Counted from the stretch's first letter, positions 45,518 to 53,823 are shown. The stretch is 64,000 bases of DNA from Caballeronia novacaledonica (GCF_900258035.1 NZ_OGTP01000016.1:89727-153726); one strand, 5' to 3'. The notes: generated by a model not told the origin, from the sequence alone. Translations and numbers: made by a program.

Positions 45518-45829
45518 CTAAACCCGCGCCTCCAGAACCGCTTCCTGACCGCCGAACGTGTAACGCTCGGCGCGACGCAGGTCCCAGTCGCTGGAACGCT
45601 CGTCGCGCGAAAGTCGCGAGAATTCCTGCTTGCCGCGCTCGGTGACGACCGCGATATCGACCGGAGCATGAAATCCGGGCGCGGGCGCCACGGTGCGTTG
45701 CCGGGTGAGTTCGAGCAAACCCAGCGCGCGCAGAAGATCGAATACGTTGGGACGTTTCGCCCAAGGAACCTGACGATACTGCGCCCGGCGAAGTGCTTCG
45801 AGTACAACTTCGTTGGAATACGTGGTCAT
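45518..45829 (-). CDS. small winged-helix-like orphan protein
   Basis: 103 residues, no family recognised. VFDLLRALGLLELTRQRTVA, a Pro/Gly stretch, then DIAVVTERGKQEFSRLSRDE resemble the recognition region and wing of a winged helix. The start ATG has a GA-rich leader (AGGAAGAAAGAACGAG). It is convergent with the small exported protein gene. Function unknown. Confidence 0.6.
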   Translation of the reverse strand: MTTYSNEVVLEALRRAQYRQVPWAKRPNVFDLLRALGLLELTRQRTVAPAPGFHAPVDIAVVTERGKQEFSRLSRDERSSDWDLRRAERYTFGGQEAVLEARV

Positions 45830-46068
45830 CTCGTTCTTTCTTCCTGTGCAGCCATGACGACGCTCGTGACAGTCGCAAGACGGTCCGCGACGTCGACTAA
45901 ACGCGGCGCGCCGAATCTCGTCTGCGATGACGACTCGCAGCCCGAATGTTTGGCCGCCGCTTGCGTTAGGTGCTGCTTTCTATTACAAGCCCCCGTGAGA
46001 GCACGCTGATCGCGCGCTTTACTGCGACACCCGCCGATGCGTTCCAGAGCACGCGATGACGGAACGAA

Positions 46069-46818
46069 TTGTCCTCAAACCAATACGTTACCCCAATCAA
46101 ATTGGTTCTATTCACTTTATTGCTGCTTTTTTTTGCATTATTTGCGCTGTGGCGACGGCGCCGTGTCCAGATCGCGATGGTCGTGGTAGCGCTCGCGTGG
46201 GCGATCGGCGCGGGCTGGCTCGCGACTCCGCTGCTCGATCTCGCCCAGCACGGCTATCGTCATACCGACGTGCCGTCGTTCGCCTCCCGGACGACGATGG
46301 TGCTGATGGGCGGCGGCACCAGGCGCAGCGGCTCGGGACTCGTTCCGCAGTTCAACGCGATGCGACGCATCGACGCCATCGGAATGCTTTATCGCGAGTG
46401 CCGCGAAACCGGCGCTTCGTGCAAGGTGATCCTGAGCGGCGGCGATCCGCAGCGCCACGGGCAGGCCGAAGCCGACAACTACGCGCCTTACGTGCTCGCG
46501 CAGGGCGTCGCTCCGGGCGACCTCGTACGCGAAAATCAAAGCCTCAATACCTATCAGAACGCGCGCAACGTGGCCGAAATTCTGGGGCCTTCAGATGACA
46601 ACCGTTTGATCATTGTTACATCCGCGTATCACATGCGGCGCTCGATGCGCGCTTTCGAGGCGTTCGGCTATGCGCCGGTGCCTTACGTGTCGGACGTGCG
46701 GCCCACGCGGATCACGTTCTTTCCGCGTTTCCGGAACTTCGCGAACAGCGAGCTCGCCATGCACGAACTCGTCGGGCTGGCGCGCTTCATGGTGTATCGC
46801 TGGCTGCGTATCTACTAG
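46069..46818 (+). CDS. YdcF/DUF218-family membrane protein
   Basis: A 249-residue protein with two N-terminal membrane helices (about 11-27 and 34-52) and a DUF218 domain facing the periplasm: TTMVLMGGGTRRSG, CKVILSGGDPQRHGQAEADN, NTYQNARNVAEIL and IIVTSAYHMRRSM. Related proteins (SanA, ElyC, YdcF) act in envelope integrity. No ATG is available in this frame; TTG 46069 is used with GGA upstream. An ATG in another frame (46056) precedes a run of eight T at 46127-46134. Confidence 0.8.
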   Translation: MSSNQYVTPIKLVLFTLLLLFFALFALWRRRRVQIAMVVVALAWAIGAGWLATPLLDLAQHGYRHTDVPSFASRTTMVLMGGGTRRSGSGLVPQFNAMRRIDAIGMLYRECRETGASCKVILSGGDPQRHGQAEADNYAPYVLAQGVAPGDLVRENQSLNTYQNARNVAEILGPSDDNRLIIVTSAYHMRRSMRAFEAFGYAPVPYVSDVRPTRITFFPRFRNFANSELAMHELVGLARFMVYRWLRIY

Positions 46819-47051
46819 CCATGACGCGATGCTAAGCACTCTAAAACAACCCGATCGATGACGCGCGCCGGTCACGCGACACACCGTTGCCCGATTTCGG
46901 GCTTATGATGCGGATTGTCTGATCGTCAGGCGCGCGAGGTTCGCGGCTGACGTCCCGTGAAGCTGCGGGAGCGATTTTTGCTCAGACCCATGCGTCATTC
47001 CACCGGATCGGACAGACGATTCCCGGGTTCAACTGCCACTAGGAGGTAACA

Positions 47052-47294
47052 ATGAAGAAGCTGTCCCTGGCTGTTCTGTTGTCCCTCAGCGCGGTCGCAT
47101 CGGGCGCTTATGCCCAGAGCGATCAGGGCGTGACCATGAGCACCGATCCCGCGAAGATCGCCGATATCGAATCGCGCGCGCAGAATTTGCAGACGCAGCA
47201 AGACAACATGCAAAACATGCACACGCAGTCGTCTTCGCACAAGTCGATGCATCACAAGAAAGCGCCCAAGCCGGCGGCTGGCTCGACCCAGTAA
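47052..47294 (+). CDS. small exported Met/His-rich protein
   Basis: 80 residues. It has a perfect ribosome binding site AGGAGGT 5 nt before the ATG and a clear signal peptide (KKLSLAVLLSLSAVASGAYA). The mature part is a Gln/Met/His-rich helix (NLQTQQDNMQNMHTQSSSHK) with a basic, Pro-containing end. Metal binding is possible from the His/Met content but is only a guess. No family recognised. Confidence 0.7.
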   Translation: MKKLSLAVLLSLSAVASGAYAQSDQGVTMSTDPAKIADIESRAQNLQTQQDNMQNMHTQSSSHKSMHHKKAPKPAAGSTQ

Positions 47295-47326
47295 GACCGG
47301 TTTTCCGCTTTAGGCACGGGGCCAAT

Positions 47327-47367
47327 CACGCCGCTTCGAGTCGATGCATCGGCTCGAAGGCGGCGTG
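47327..47367. repeat. long imperfect inverted repeat between convergent genes
   Basis: CACGCCGCTTCGAGTCGATG pairs with CATCGGCTCGAAGGCGGCGT (one G-U pair and one bulge). It sits between the small exported protein gene and the cyclotransferase-like gene. A terminator without a T-run, or an RNA-stabilising stem, is possible. Confidence 0.65.
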
Positions 47368-47390
47368 GAATTCATCTATATGTCTGGCGA

Positions 47391-47807
47391 TCACGCCCGC
47401 GTGGCGCGATGCGATACCCAGTCGCCGCCCTCGATACGCGGCAATCCGGCGACGGCGGCGGCCGCGACCGGATAAATCAGGCAATCGATCCGATCCGTTC
47501 TGCCTTCGACCTCCACCTCCACATGCAGGCGATGCGCGCGGAATAAGCCTTCGACACCCGGATACACGTGTTCGATTTCATCGAGGACGGGCACGAGACC
47601 GTCTTCGATACGATAGACATCGCCGCGAATCGGCGCGCCCTCTTCGTCGATCACGAGCCCCGGATATGTGCCGAAGTCGAAGAGCCGGCCCTGAACGTGC
47701 GCAGCGCCGATCCATTCCGGCGTCGCGATGCCGTTGCGCGCGGCCGCGCGGTTGATATCGTTGACCTCGCCGGCACGCAGCGTGCCGTAGACAAAAACGT
47801 ATTGCAT
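47391..47807 (-). CDS. gamma-glutamylcyclotransferase-like protein
   Basis: A 138-residue protein with the GGCT/AIG2 fold signature FVYGTLRAGEVND at the N-terminus, LFDFGTYPGLV, and a catalytic-type acidic residue in DEIEHVYPG. Members cleave gamma-glutamyl groups or amines, or release 5-oxoproline. The ATG at 47807 puts the YGTL motif at residue 7, as usual. It is divergent from the AraC gene. Confidence 0.85.
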   Translation of the reverse strand: MQYVFVYGTLRAGEVNDINRAAARNGIATPEWIGAAHVQGRLFDFGTYPGLVIDEEGAPIRGDVYRIEDGLVPVLDEIEHVYPGVEGLFRAHRLHVEVEVEGRTDRIDCLIYPVAAAAVAGLPRIEGGDWVSHRATRA

Positions 47808-47933
47808 CGAGAACGCGCTCCAGTTGGCCTTAAGTTGATCCACGGCCATTATGCGCCGCGCAATGTTCGCGGCGCTTCGGCGAGCGCTTTCGGCTACCAT
47901 CGGCGCGTGCCTCCACACTTCACCCAAGCGAAC

Positions 47934-48776
47934 ATGGCCACGTTTGTCGAATCGAGATCGTCGAGCGAGGAAGTCGAGCATCTCGACATTCCCGTCGAGC
48001 ATTCGCCGACGCTCGATCATCCGATTCGCGTGCGGTCGCGGCAGGTTCCTTACGGCGTGCGGATCGCGCTGCACACGCATCCGTGGGCGCAGGTCGCGTA
48101 CACCTCGCGCGGCGTGCTGCGCGTCGCAACCGCCGATTCGACCTGGATGGTGCCGCCCTCCCGCGCGATCTGGGTGCCGCCCAATGTCACGCATGAAGTC
48201 GTGATCGTCGAAGATGCCTATCTGCGCACGCTGTATGTCGATGCCAGCGTCGTGCCGGCGGGACTCGGCGCGTGCCGCGTCGTCGAAGTGTCGCCGCTCT
48301 TGCGCGAAGTCATCGCCGCGCTCGACGAAGAAGCGATTTCGCGTCAGCGCGAGCGGCTGCTCGGCACGCTCGCGCTCGACGAGATCATCCGCTCGCAGCC
48401 TCTGCCGCTCTCCGTGCCCATGCCCAACGAGAAGCGTCTGCGCGCCCTGTGCAACGCCGTGCTGGCCGATCCGTCGCATTCGGACCTGGAGCGATGGTCG
48501 TCGGAAGCGGGTGCGAGCTCGCGCACCATCGCGCGGCTGTTCAGGCGAGAGCTGGGCGTGAGTTTTTCGCAGTGGCGTCAGCAGGCCGTGCTCGCGCGCG
48601 CCATTCCGTTACTGAGCCAGGGCCGCCCGCTCGCGCAAGTCGCGCGCGAACTGGGCTATCAGAGCCAGAGCGCATTCTCCGCGATGTTCCGTCGTGCGTT
48701 CGGCGAGAGCCCGCGCGCATTTTTCGCGCGCGATGGCCACGATGATCGCGATACGCGCGACATCGAAGGCGCATAG
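47934..48776 (+). CDS. AraC-family transcriptional regulator
   Basis: 280 residues. An N-terminal cupin (HTHPWAQVAYTSRGVLRVAT, SRAIWVPPNVTHEV) precedes two C-terminal helix-turn-helix units (ASSRTIARLFRRELGVSFSQ; QVARELGYQSQSAFSAMFRR). It is divergent from the cyclotransferase-like gene, from which it may be separated by a shared promoter. Targets unknown. Confidence 0.9.
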   Translation: MATFVESRSSSEEVEHLDIPVEHSPTLDHPIRVRSRQVPYGVRIALHTHPWAQVAYTSRGVLRVATADSTWMVPPSRAIWVPPNVTHEVVIVEDAYLRTLYVDASVVPAGLGACRVVEVSPLLREVIAALDEEAISRQRERLLGTLALDEIIRSQPLPLSVPMPNEKRLRALCNAVLADPSHSDLERWSSEAGASSRTIARLFRRELGVSFSQWRQQAVLARAIPLLSQGRPLAQVARELGYQSQSAFSAMFRRAFGESPRAFFARDGHDDRDTRDIEGA

Positions 48777-48790
48777 GCGCGAACTCGGAC

Positions 48791-49264
48791 CTAGTCGCTC
48801 CGGACGCGCCACACCATGTGCCGGATCGCGCCGAGCTGCGCGAGACGTGGCCCGGCCGGCCGATACCCGAGACGGATGTAGAGACGCGCCGCGGGGTTAT
48901 CGATGAATACGCGCAACTGGCACTCCGCGAGCCCGCGCGCCCTCGCCCAGCGATGCGCCGTGTTGAGCAGAAACGTGCCCGCTCCGCGTCCGCGATAGCC
49001 CTGCGCGATCTGCACATCGCGGATATGCAGCGAATTGTCTTCCTCGGTGACGCGCATGACGCCGATCGGAATGCCGTCCGCCTGCAGGATGAAGTTTTCG
49101 GATTCGCGCCAGCTGGAGAGGAAGAGATCGCCGCGCCATACGAGGTTATGACGTCGGTAATAGCCGACCATGTTGTCATGCGTGAGCGCTTCGGCGAAGG
49201 CGAAGTCCGCCATGGTCGCCTGGCGCAATTGATAGAGCGAGAGGTCTTCGGTCGGGTCGAGCAT
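48791..49264 (-). CDS. GNAT-family N-acetyltransferase
   Basis: 157 residues. The acetyl-CoA loop is GYRGRGAGTFLL; DVQIAQ before it and the FIDNPAARLYIRLGY motif after it are typical of GNAT enzymes. Substrate unknown. It is convergent with the araC-type gene (14 bp apart). Confidence 0.88.
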   Translation of the reverse strand: MLDPTEDLSLYQLRQATMADFAFAEALTHDNMVGYYRRHNLVWRGDLFLSSWRESENFILQADGIPIGVMRVTEEDNSLHIRDVQIAQGYRGRGAGTFLLNTAHRWARARGLAECQLRVFIDNPAARLYIRLGYRPAGPRLAQLGAIRHMVWRVRSD

Positions 49265-49384
49265 CGCACGGGCACGAGAAACAAGTGCCTAAACACTAAG
49301 ACAGTGCGCGCGGGCTGGCAATGGCCATTATTACGGTCGAGTGCGGATGAACGCGTACGAAAGGCGACGCCCCGGCGAGCGGGC

Positions 49385-49416
49385 AAAAAAAATCCAGCCG
49401 ACAGGCTGGATTTTTT
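49385..49416 (-). terminator. Rho-independent terminator of the tRNA operon
   Basis: On the minus strand AATCCAGCC-TGTC-GGCTGGATT is followed by six more T residues, 13 bp after tRNA-Asp copy 1. Confidence 0.9.
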
Positions 49417-49428
49417 CGCACAACGATT

Positions 49429-49505
49429 TGGCGGAGCGGACGGGACTCGAACCCGCGACCCCCGGCGTGACAGGCCGGTATTCTAACCAACTGAACTACC
49501 GCTCC
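49429..49505 (-). tRNA. tRNA-Asp(GTC), copy 1
   Basis: 77 nt with encoded CCA. GGAGCGG acceptor stem, anticodon GTC in CCTGTCACG, T-loop TTCGAGT. It differs from copy 2 by one T-loop base (T here, C there). Confidence 0.96.
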
Positions 49506-49575
49506 ACTTCTTTTCATCGACTCGCAGTGTCACCTGCGAATCTGCAGCGCTTTTTACTAGCAGCCGCCGATGTTC

Positions 49576-49651
49576 TGGCGTCCCCTAGGGGATTCGAACC
49601 CCTGTACTCACCGTGAAAGGGTGATGTCCTAGGCCTCTAGACGAAGGGGAC
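49576..49651 (-). tRNA. tRNA-Glu(TTC), copy 1
   Basis: 76 nt with CCA. GTCCCCT acceptor stem, anticodon TTC in CCCTTTCACG, T-arm GGTTCGAATCC. Identical to copy 2. Confidence 0.96.
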
Positions 49652-49676
49652 TTCAACTTCTACACAGCCTGCGGCG

Positions 49677-49702
49677 AAAAAAAACCGGCTCTCATTAGCC
49701 GG
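49677..49702 (-). terminator. terminator-like hairpin inside the tRNA cluster
   Basis: On the minus strand CCGGCT-AATGAG-AGCCGG is followed by eight T residues. It sits between tRNA-Asp copy 2 and tRNA-Glu copy 1, so it may end part of the transcripts, leaving the second Glu-Asp unit at lower level. Confidence 0.75.
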
Positions 49703-49723
49703 AGTGTTCCTGCTCGCAAGTGT

Positions 49724-49800
49724 TGGCGGAGCGGACGGGGCTCGAACCCGCGACCCCCGGCGTGACAGGCCGGTATTCTAACCAACTGAACTACCGCTCC
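49724..49800 (-). tRNA. tRNA-Asp(GTC), copy 2
   Basis: 77 nt with CCA, same structure and anticodon as copy 1, T-loop TTCGAGC. Confidence 0.96.
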
Positions 49801-49870
49801 ACTTCTCTTCATCGACCCGCAATGTCACTTGCGAATCTTGCAGCGCTTTTACTAGCAGCCGCCGATGTTC

Positions 49871-49946
49871 TGGCGTCCCCTAGGGGATTCGAACCCCTGT
49901 ACTCACCGTGAAAGGGTGATGTCCTAGGCCTCTAGACGAAGGGGAC
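49871..49946 (-). tRNA. tRNA-Glu(TTC), copy 2
   Basis: 76 nt with CCA, anticodon TTC, identical to copy 1. Confidence 0.96.
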
Positions 49947-50106
49947 AGAAACTTGTGATTCTGTCTTATTGCGCTTCGCTTATTGACTACTCACTTGCCA
50001 TCAATCAGCGAAGACCAAAATTCTAAACAACTTCGTGTTACTTGTGAAGTATTTTTTGCGACTTTCGTTTTCAGAGAAACCAACTTCGCGCAACTTCATC
50101 TGTTCT

Positions 50107-50182
<76 letters not shown>

Positions 50183-50200
50183 TTGCAGAACAGAAACGAG

Positions 50201-50229
50201 ATTGTATAGGGCGTTTTTGAAGCTGTAAA
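50201..50229 (-). promoter_or_regulatory. promoter of the Ala-Glu-Asp tRNA operon
   Basis: On the minus strand TTTACA (-35) and TACAAT (-10) are 17 bp apart; the tRNA-Ala 5' end is 18 bp beyond. Confidence 0.72.
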
Positions 50230-50331
50230 TACCCTCTGACGACTTGGGTGAAACTTTTTTGTCTCGCCTGACGCCAATGCGCGCAATGGATGACGCGCGG
50301 CCGTCGCCACGCATCATCCGCCGTGGCGTGA

Positions 50332-51741
50332 TCAGCCGTTCGCCTTATCCAGACGCTTCAACACGGTCTCGCGACCGAAGAGCATCAGGACGGCATCGAT
50401 CGATGGCGTATGCGTCGTGCCCGCGACGAGCAGCCGGACCGGCATCGCGAGTTGCGGCATTTTGAGCTTGTGCGCCGCGAGCGTCGCCTTGAGCGCCGCC
50501 GCGATCGCTTCCTTGCTCCACTCGACGGCCGCCAGCGCCGCGCGCAAGTCGGCGATGGCCGGACGCACGGCTTCAGTGACGTGCTGCGCGAAGGCGTCCG
50601 GCTCGATGGCCGGCTCGCGATAGAACATCGCGGCGTTGTCGGCGATTTCCTTCACCGTCGATGCGCGATCTTTCAGCAGCGCGATCGCCTGATCGAGCGG
50701 CGCGCCGCTTTCGATGGCGGCGGCATCGATGCCCGCATCGACCAGGAACGGCCTGGCCAGTTGCGCGAGCCGCGCGTTGTCCGCTTCCTTGATGTAGTGC
50801 GCATTGAGCCAGTTGAGCTTGTCGTGGTCGTACTGCGCGGGCGACTTGCCGAGATGCTCGAGATCGAACCATTCGACGAACTGCTCGCGCGAGAAAATCT
50901 CGGCGTCGCCATGCGACCAGCCGAGGCGCGCGAGATAGTTCACCACCGCCTCGGGCAAGTAGCCGCCGTCGCGATAACCGGTCACGCTCATCGCGCCGTG
51001 GCGCTTGCTCATCTTCTCGCCCTGCTCGTTCAGCACGGTCGGCAGATGCGCGTACACCGGCACATCGCCGCCCAGCGCGCGCAGGATGTTGATCTGGCGC
51101 GGCGTGTTGTTCACGTGATCGTCGCCGCGAATGACGTGCGTGATTTTCATGTCGAGATCGTCGACGACCACGCAGAAGTTGTAGGTCGGCGTGCCGTCGG
51201 GACGCGCGATCACGAGGTCGTCGAGTTCCTCGTTCGAGATTTCGATGTGGCCTTTCACCGCGTCGTCCCACGCGACCGCGCCGGTGAGCGGGTTGCGAAA
51301 GCGCACGACCGGCTTCACGCCTTCCGGAACCGGCGGCAGCACCTTGCCCGGCTCGGGACGCCACGTGCCGTCGTAGCGCGGTTTCTCGCCCGCGGCGCGC
51401 TGGCGCTCGCGCAGCGCGTCGAGTTCTTCCGTCGACATGTAGCAGTGGTAAGCGAGGCCCTTCTCCATCATCTGCGCGACGACTTCGCGATAACGCTCCA
51501 TGCGTTGCATCTGATAGAACGGACCTTCGTCGAAATCGAGTTCGAGCCAGGCCATGCCTTCGAGAATCGCATCGACCGATGCGTCGGTGGAGCGCTCCAC
51601 ATCCGTGTCCTCGATGCGCAGCACGAAGGTGCCCTTCATCTTGCGTGCGAACGCCCACGGATAAAGCGCGGAGCGGATGTTGCCGAGATGGATGAAGCCG
51701 GTCGGGCTCGGTGCGAAGCGGGTACGGACTTGGGTGGTCAT
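50332..51741 (-). CDS. gltX: glutamyl-tRNA synthetase
   Basis: A 469-residue class I aminoacyl-tRNA synthetase. HIGH-type motif PSPTGFIHLGN (11-21) and KMSKRHG bind ATP; VVDDLDMKITHVIRGDDH and the C-terminal anticodon-binding helical domain are present. It charges tRNA-Glu, two genes for which lie just downstream. A minus-strand TATAAT at 51805-51810, 64 bp before the ATG, is its probable -10 box. Confidence 0.97.
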   Translation of the reverse strand: MTTQVRTRFAPSPTGFIHLGNIRSALYPWAFARKMKGTFVLRIEDTDVERSTDASVDAILEGMAWLELDFDEGPFYQMQRMERYREVVAQMMEKGLAYHCYMSTEELDALRERQRAAGEKPRYDGTWRPEPGKVLPPVPEGVKPVVRFRNPLTGAVAWDDAVKGHIEISNEELDDLVIARPDGTPTYNFCVVVDDLDMKITHVIRGDDHVNNTPRQINILRALGGDVPVYAHLPTVLNEQGEKMSKRHGAMSVTGYRDGGYLPEAVVNYLARLGWSHGDAEIFSREQFVEWFDLEHLGKSPAQYDHDKLNWLNAHYIKEADNARLAQLARPFLVDAGIDAAAIESGAPLDQAIALLKDRASTVKEIADNAAMFYREPAIEPDAFAQHVTEAVRPAIADLRAALAAVEWSKEAIAAALKATLAAHKLKMPQLAMPVRLLVAGTTHTPSIDAVLMLFGRETVLKRLDKANG

Positions 51742-51946
51742 TGCTGTTTGCTCGATGAATGGCGGTGCGCGCTCGCGCTCGATTCCCGCTCAAAATGAGA
51801 CGAAATTATACTCGCCGCCCGCTTTGTGCCGGTCCGCGCGCCTTTTGTTTTATGATGTGCGCGCTTTTCCCGATCATCCGAAACACCCGCATGCAAGGCC
51901 CGCGCGGACGGGCCGCCCGGGATCCGCTGCACCGCCGGAGCACATC

Positions 51947-52891
51947 TTGAATTCATCGTCACCCCGTCTTTCGCGCCGCGCGTTTTCGCTCGCGGCCGCA
52001 TCGTCCATTCTCGCGGCCTGCACGACCACGCGCGGCGGCGTGTCGGGCGATACCGCCTCCGGCACGCCGGTCGCGCCGCCGTCGAACACGGAGCCGCAGC
52101 GGCCGATGCGCATCGGTCTCGCGCTCGGCGGCGGCGCGGCGCGCGGCTTTGCGCATATCGGCGTGATCAAGGCGCTGGAGGCGCGCAACGTGCGCGTCGA
52201 TCTCGTCGCGGGCACGAGCGCGGGCTCGGTGATCGCGGCGCTGTACGCATCGGGAATGACCGGCATCGCGATCAACAAGCTCGCGCTGACCATGGACGAA
52301 GCCTCGATCAGCGACTGGGCGATGCCCTTTCGCACGCGCGGCATCCTGCAGGGCACCGCGCTGCAAAACTACCTGAACAAGACGCTCGACAACCGTCCGA
52401 TCGAAAAGATGGCGAAGCCGCTCGGCATCGTCGCCACGGATCTGAAGAGCGGTCAGCCGATTCTCTTCCAGCGCGGCAACACGGGCGTCGCGGTGCGTGC
52501 GTCGTGCAGCGTGCCGTCGATTTTCGAGCCGGTGAAGATCGGCGATCGCGAGTATGTCGACGGCGGGCTCGTGAGTCCGGTGCCGGCGGCGTTCGCGCAC
52601 AAGATGGGCGCCGACTTCGTGATCGCGGTGGATATCTCGGCGCGGCCGGAAAGCGGGCTCACGTCCAACTCGTTCGACGTGCTGATGCAGACCTTCACGA
52701 TCATGGGCCAGACCATCAAGGCCTATGAGCTCGACAAGTACGCCAACGCGGTGATTCGCCCGAACCTCAACGCGATGAGCAGCAGCGATTTCAGCCAGCG
52801 CAACGCGTCGATCCTCGCGGGCGAGGAAGCGGTCGCCAAAATGTGGCCGACGCTGCAACGCCAGCTTGCGGAGCGCGGCGCGCGGGTCTGA
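51947..52891 (+). CDS. patatin-like phospholipase lipoprotein (RssA type)
   Basis: 314 residues. It begins with TTG, 6 nt after GGAG. The N-terminus has an RR pair (LSRRAFSLAAASSILAAC) and a lipobox ending at Cys25, so it is probably a membrane-anchored lipoprotein, perhaps Tat-exported. The catalytic domain has the oxyanion loop GGGAARG, the nucleophile GTSAGS and the DGG of the Ser-Asp dyad (VDGGLVSPV). It is expected to be a lipid acyl hydrolase. It is divergent from gltX. Confidence 0.85.
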   Translation: MNSSSPRLSRRAFSLAAASSILAACTTTRGGVSGDTASGTPVAPPSNTEPQRPMRIGLALGGGAARGFAHIGVIKALEARNVRVDLVAGTSAGSVIAALYASGMTGIAINKLALTMDEASISDWAMPFRTRGILQGTALQNYLNKTLDNRPIEKMAKPLGIVATDLKSGQPILFQRGNTGVAVRASCSVPSIFEPVKIGDREYVDGGLVSPVPAAFAHKMGADFVIAVDISARPESGLTSNSFDVLMQTFTIMGQTIKAYELDKYANAVIRPNLNAMSSSDFSQRNASILAGEEAVAKMWPTLQRQLAERGARV

Positions 52892-52917
52892 TTCGTTTCG
52901 CAGCGCCCCGAATGCGA

Positions 52918-53145
52918 CGACTTCACCTTGTCGGCGGTCACGTCGCCGGGCTGTCCGCCCCATGTCACGCGAAGATAGTTCGCGAGTTGCGCGATCTGCA
53001 TCTCGCCGAACACGGAGCCCTGCTTCGCCACGCCGGTCGCGAAGAACGCCTGCAGATCCGCGGCCGTCCAGCCGCGCGCCGATGCGCCCGAGCTCGCCGG
53101 CGGATCGTCCGCGCCGGGATCGTGTGCAATACGAAGCATCGTCAC
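52918..53145 (-). pseudogene. cytochrome c remnant
   Basis: The minus-strand frame reads WTAADLQAFFATGVAKQGSV then QIAQLANYLRVTWGGQPGDV, which resembles separate parts of the C-terminal region of dehydrogenase-type multiheme cytochromes c. No CxxCH heme site is present, the two parts are joined without the usual intervening sequence, and the frame then runs into unrelated sequence. It is read as a decayed, internally deleted fragment between the patatin gene and iscX. Confidence 0.6.
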
Positions 53146-53190
53146 GCGGGCGATTCCTTTCCGAACGCGTGATTCAGCAAGTTGGAATTG

Positions 53191-53219
53191 AAACGGCGGC
53201 TCGCAATGAGCCGCCGTTT
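53191..53219 (-). terminator. terminator of the isc operon
   Basis: AAACGGCGGCTC and GAGCCGCCGTTT pair around a 5-nt loop, 22 bp past the iscX stop. A weak T-run follows on either strand, so it may work for both directions. Confidence 0.7.
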
Positions 53220-53241
53220 TGAGAATGCAGGCGAGACCGGG

Positions 53242-53439
53242 TCAGTAATCCGCGTCTTCGATCCACGCCGCCTGGATCGCCTCCAGAATCTTTTCGTTGG
53301 ATTTTTCGGGATCGTCGTCGAAACCGTCCAGTTCGGTAATCCAGCGATGCAGGTCAGTGAAACGCACATATTGGGGATCGATATCCTGATGCGCGTCGGT
53401 GAGTGCCATCGCGATCTCCTGAGTATCTGTCCACTTCAT
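53242..53439 (-). CDS. iscX: Fe-S assembly protein IscX
   Basis: A 65-residue acidic protein that binds IscS and may modulate iron delivery. MKWTDTQEIAMALTDAHQDI, DPQYVRFTDLHRWITELDGF and the closing IQAAWIEDADY are typical. The ATG has AGGAGG 9 nt upstream. Last gene of the operon, 14 bp after fdx. Confidence 0.95.
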   Translation of the reverse strand: MKWTDTQEIAMALTDAHQDIDPQYVRFTDLHRWITELDGFDDDPEKSNEKILEAIQAAWIEDADY

Positions 53440-53453
53440 GGGCGAGCCTCCTG

Positions 53454-53795
53454 TCAGTGATTTTCTTTGGCGTGATTGATGGAGTACCGCGGGATCTCGA
53501 CCACCAGATCCTCGTCGGCAGGCACCATTGCCTGACATGATAACCGCGATGTCGGTTCGAGACCCCACGCTTTGTCGAGCAGATCGTCCTCGTCCTCCCC
53601 GGACGGTTCGAGCGCGTTGAAGCCTTCCCGGATGATGACGTGACAGGTCGTGCACGCGCACGATTTCTCGCAGGCGTGCTCGATTTCGATGCCGTGTTCC
53701 AGCAGGTTGTCGCAGATGCTTTTGCTGACGTCGGCGTCGATCACCGCGCCGTCCGGGCAGAGTTCCACGTGAGGCAGCACAACGATTTGAGGCAT
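53454..53795 (-). CDS. fdx: [2Fe-2S] ferredoxin, Isc type
   Basis: A 113-residue adrenodoxin-type ferredoxin that gives electrons for Fe-S cluster assembly. Cluster ligands C42, C48, C51 and C87 are in CEKSCACTTC and RLSCQA. 28 bp after hscA. Confidence 0.96.
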   Translation of the reverse strand: MPQIVVLPHVELCPDGAVIDADVSKSICDNLLEHGIEIEHACEKSCACTTCHVIIREGFNALEPSGEDEDDLLDKAWGLEPTSRLSCQAMVPADEDLVVEIPRYSINHAKENH

Positions 53796-53823
53796 GTTTT
53801 CGTGATTTCTCGAATGGGGTGAT

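Larger units (their letters stand above)
49429..49651 (-). repeat. 223-bp duplicated tRNA-Glu/tRNA-Asp unit, copy 1
   Basis: Glu tRNA, a 70-bp spacer and Asp tRNA form a unit that recurs at 49724-49946 with the same length. The spacers are near-identical but differ at several single bases and one indel pair. Confidence 0.85.
49724..49946 (-). repeat. 223-bp duplicated tRNA-Glu/tRNA-Asp unit, copy 2
   Basis: Partner of the unit at 49429-49651; this copy is transcribed first. Confidence 0.85.

Noticed and set aside
45428..46009. Plus-strand frame of 193 codons overlapping the 103-aa orphan
   Set aside because: No ribosome binding site or recognisable domain; it crosses a terminator-flanked intergenic stretch and the opposite-strand gene is better supported.
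47391..48479. 362-codon minus-strand frame as one gene
   Set aside because: Only the last 138 codons look like a protein family; the upstream part lies antisense to the AraC gene.
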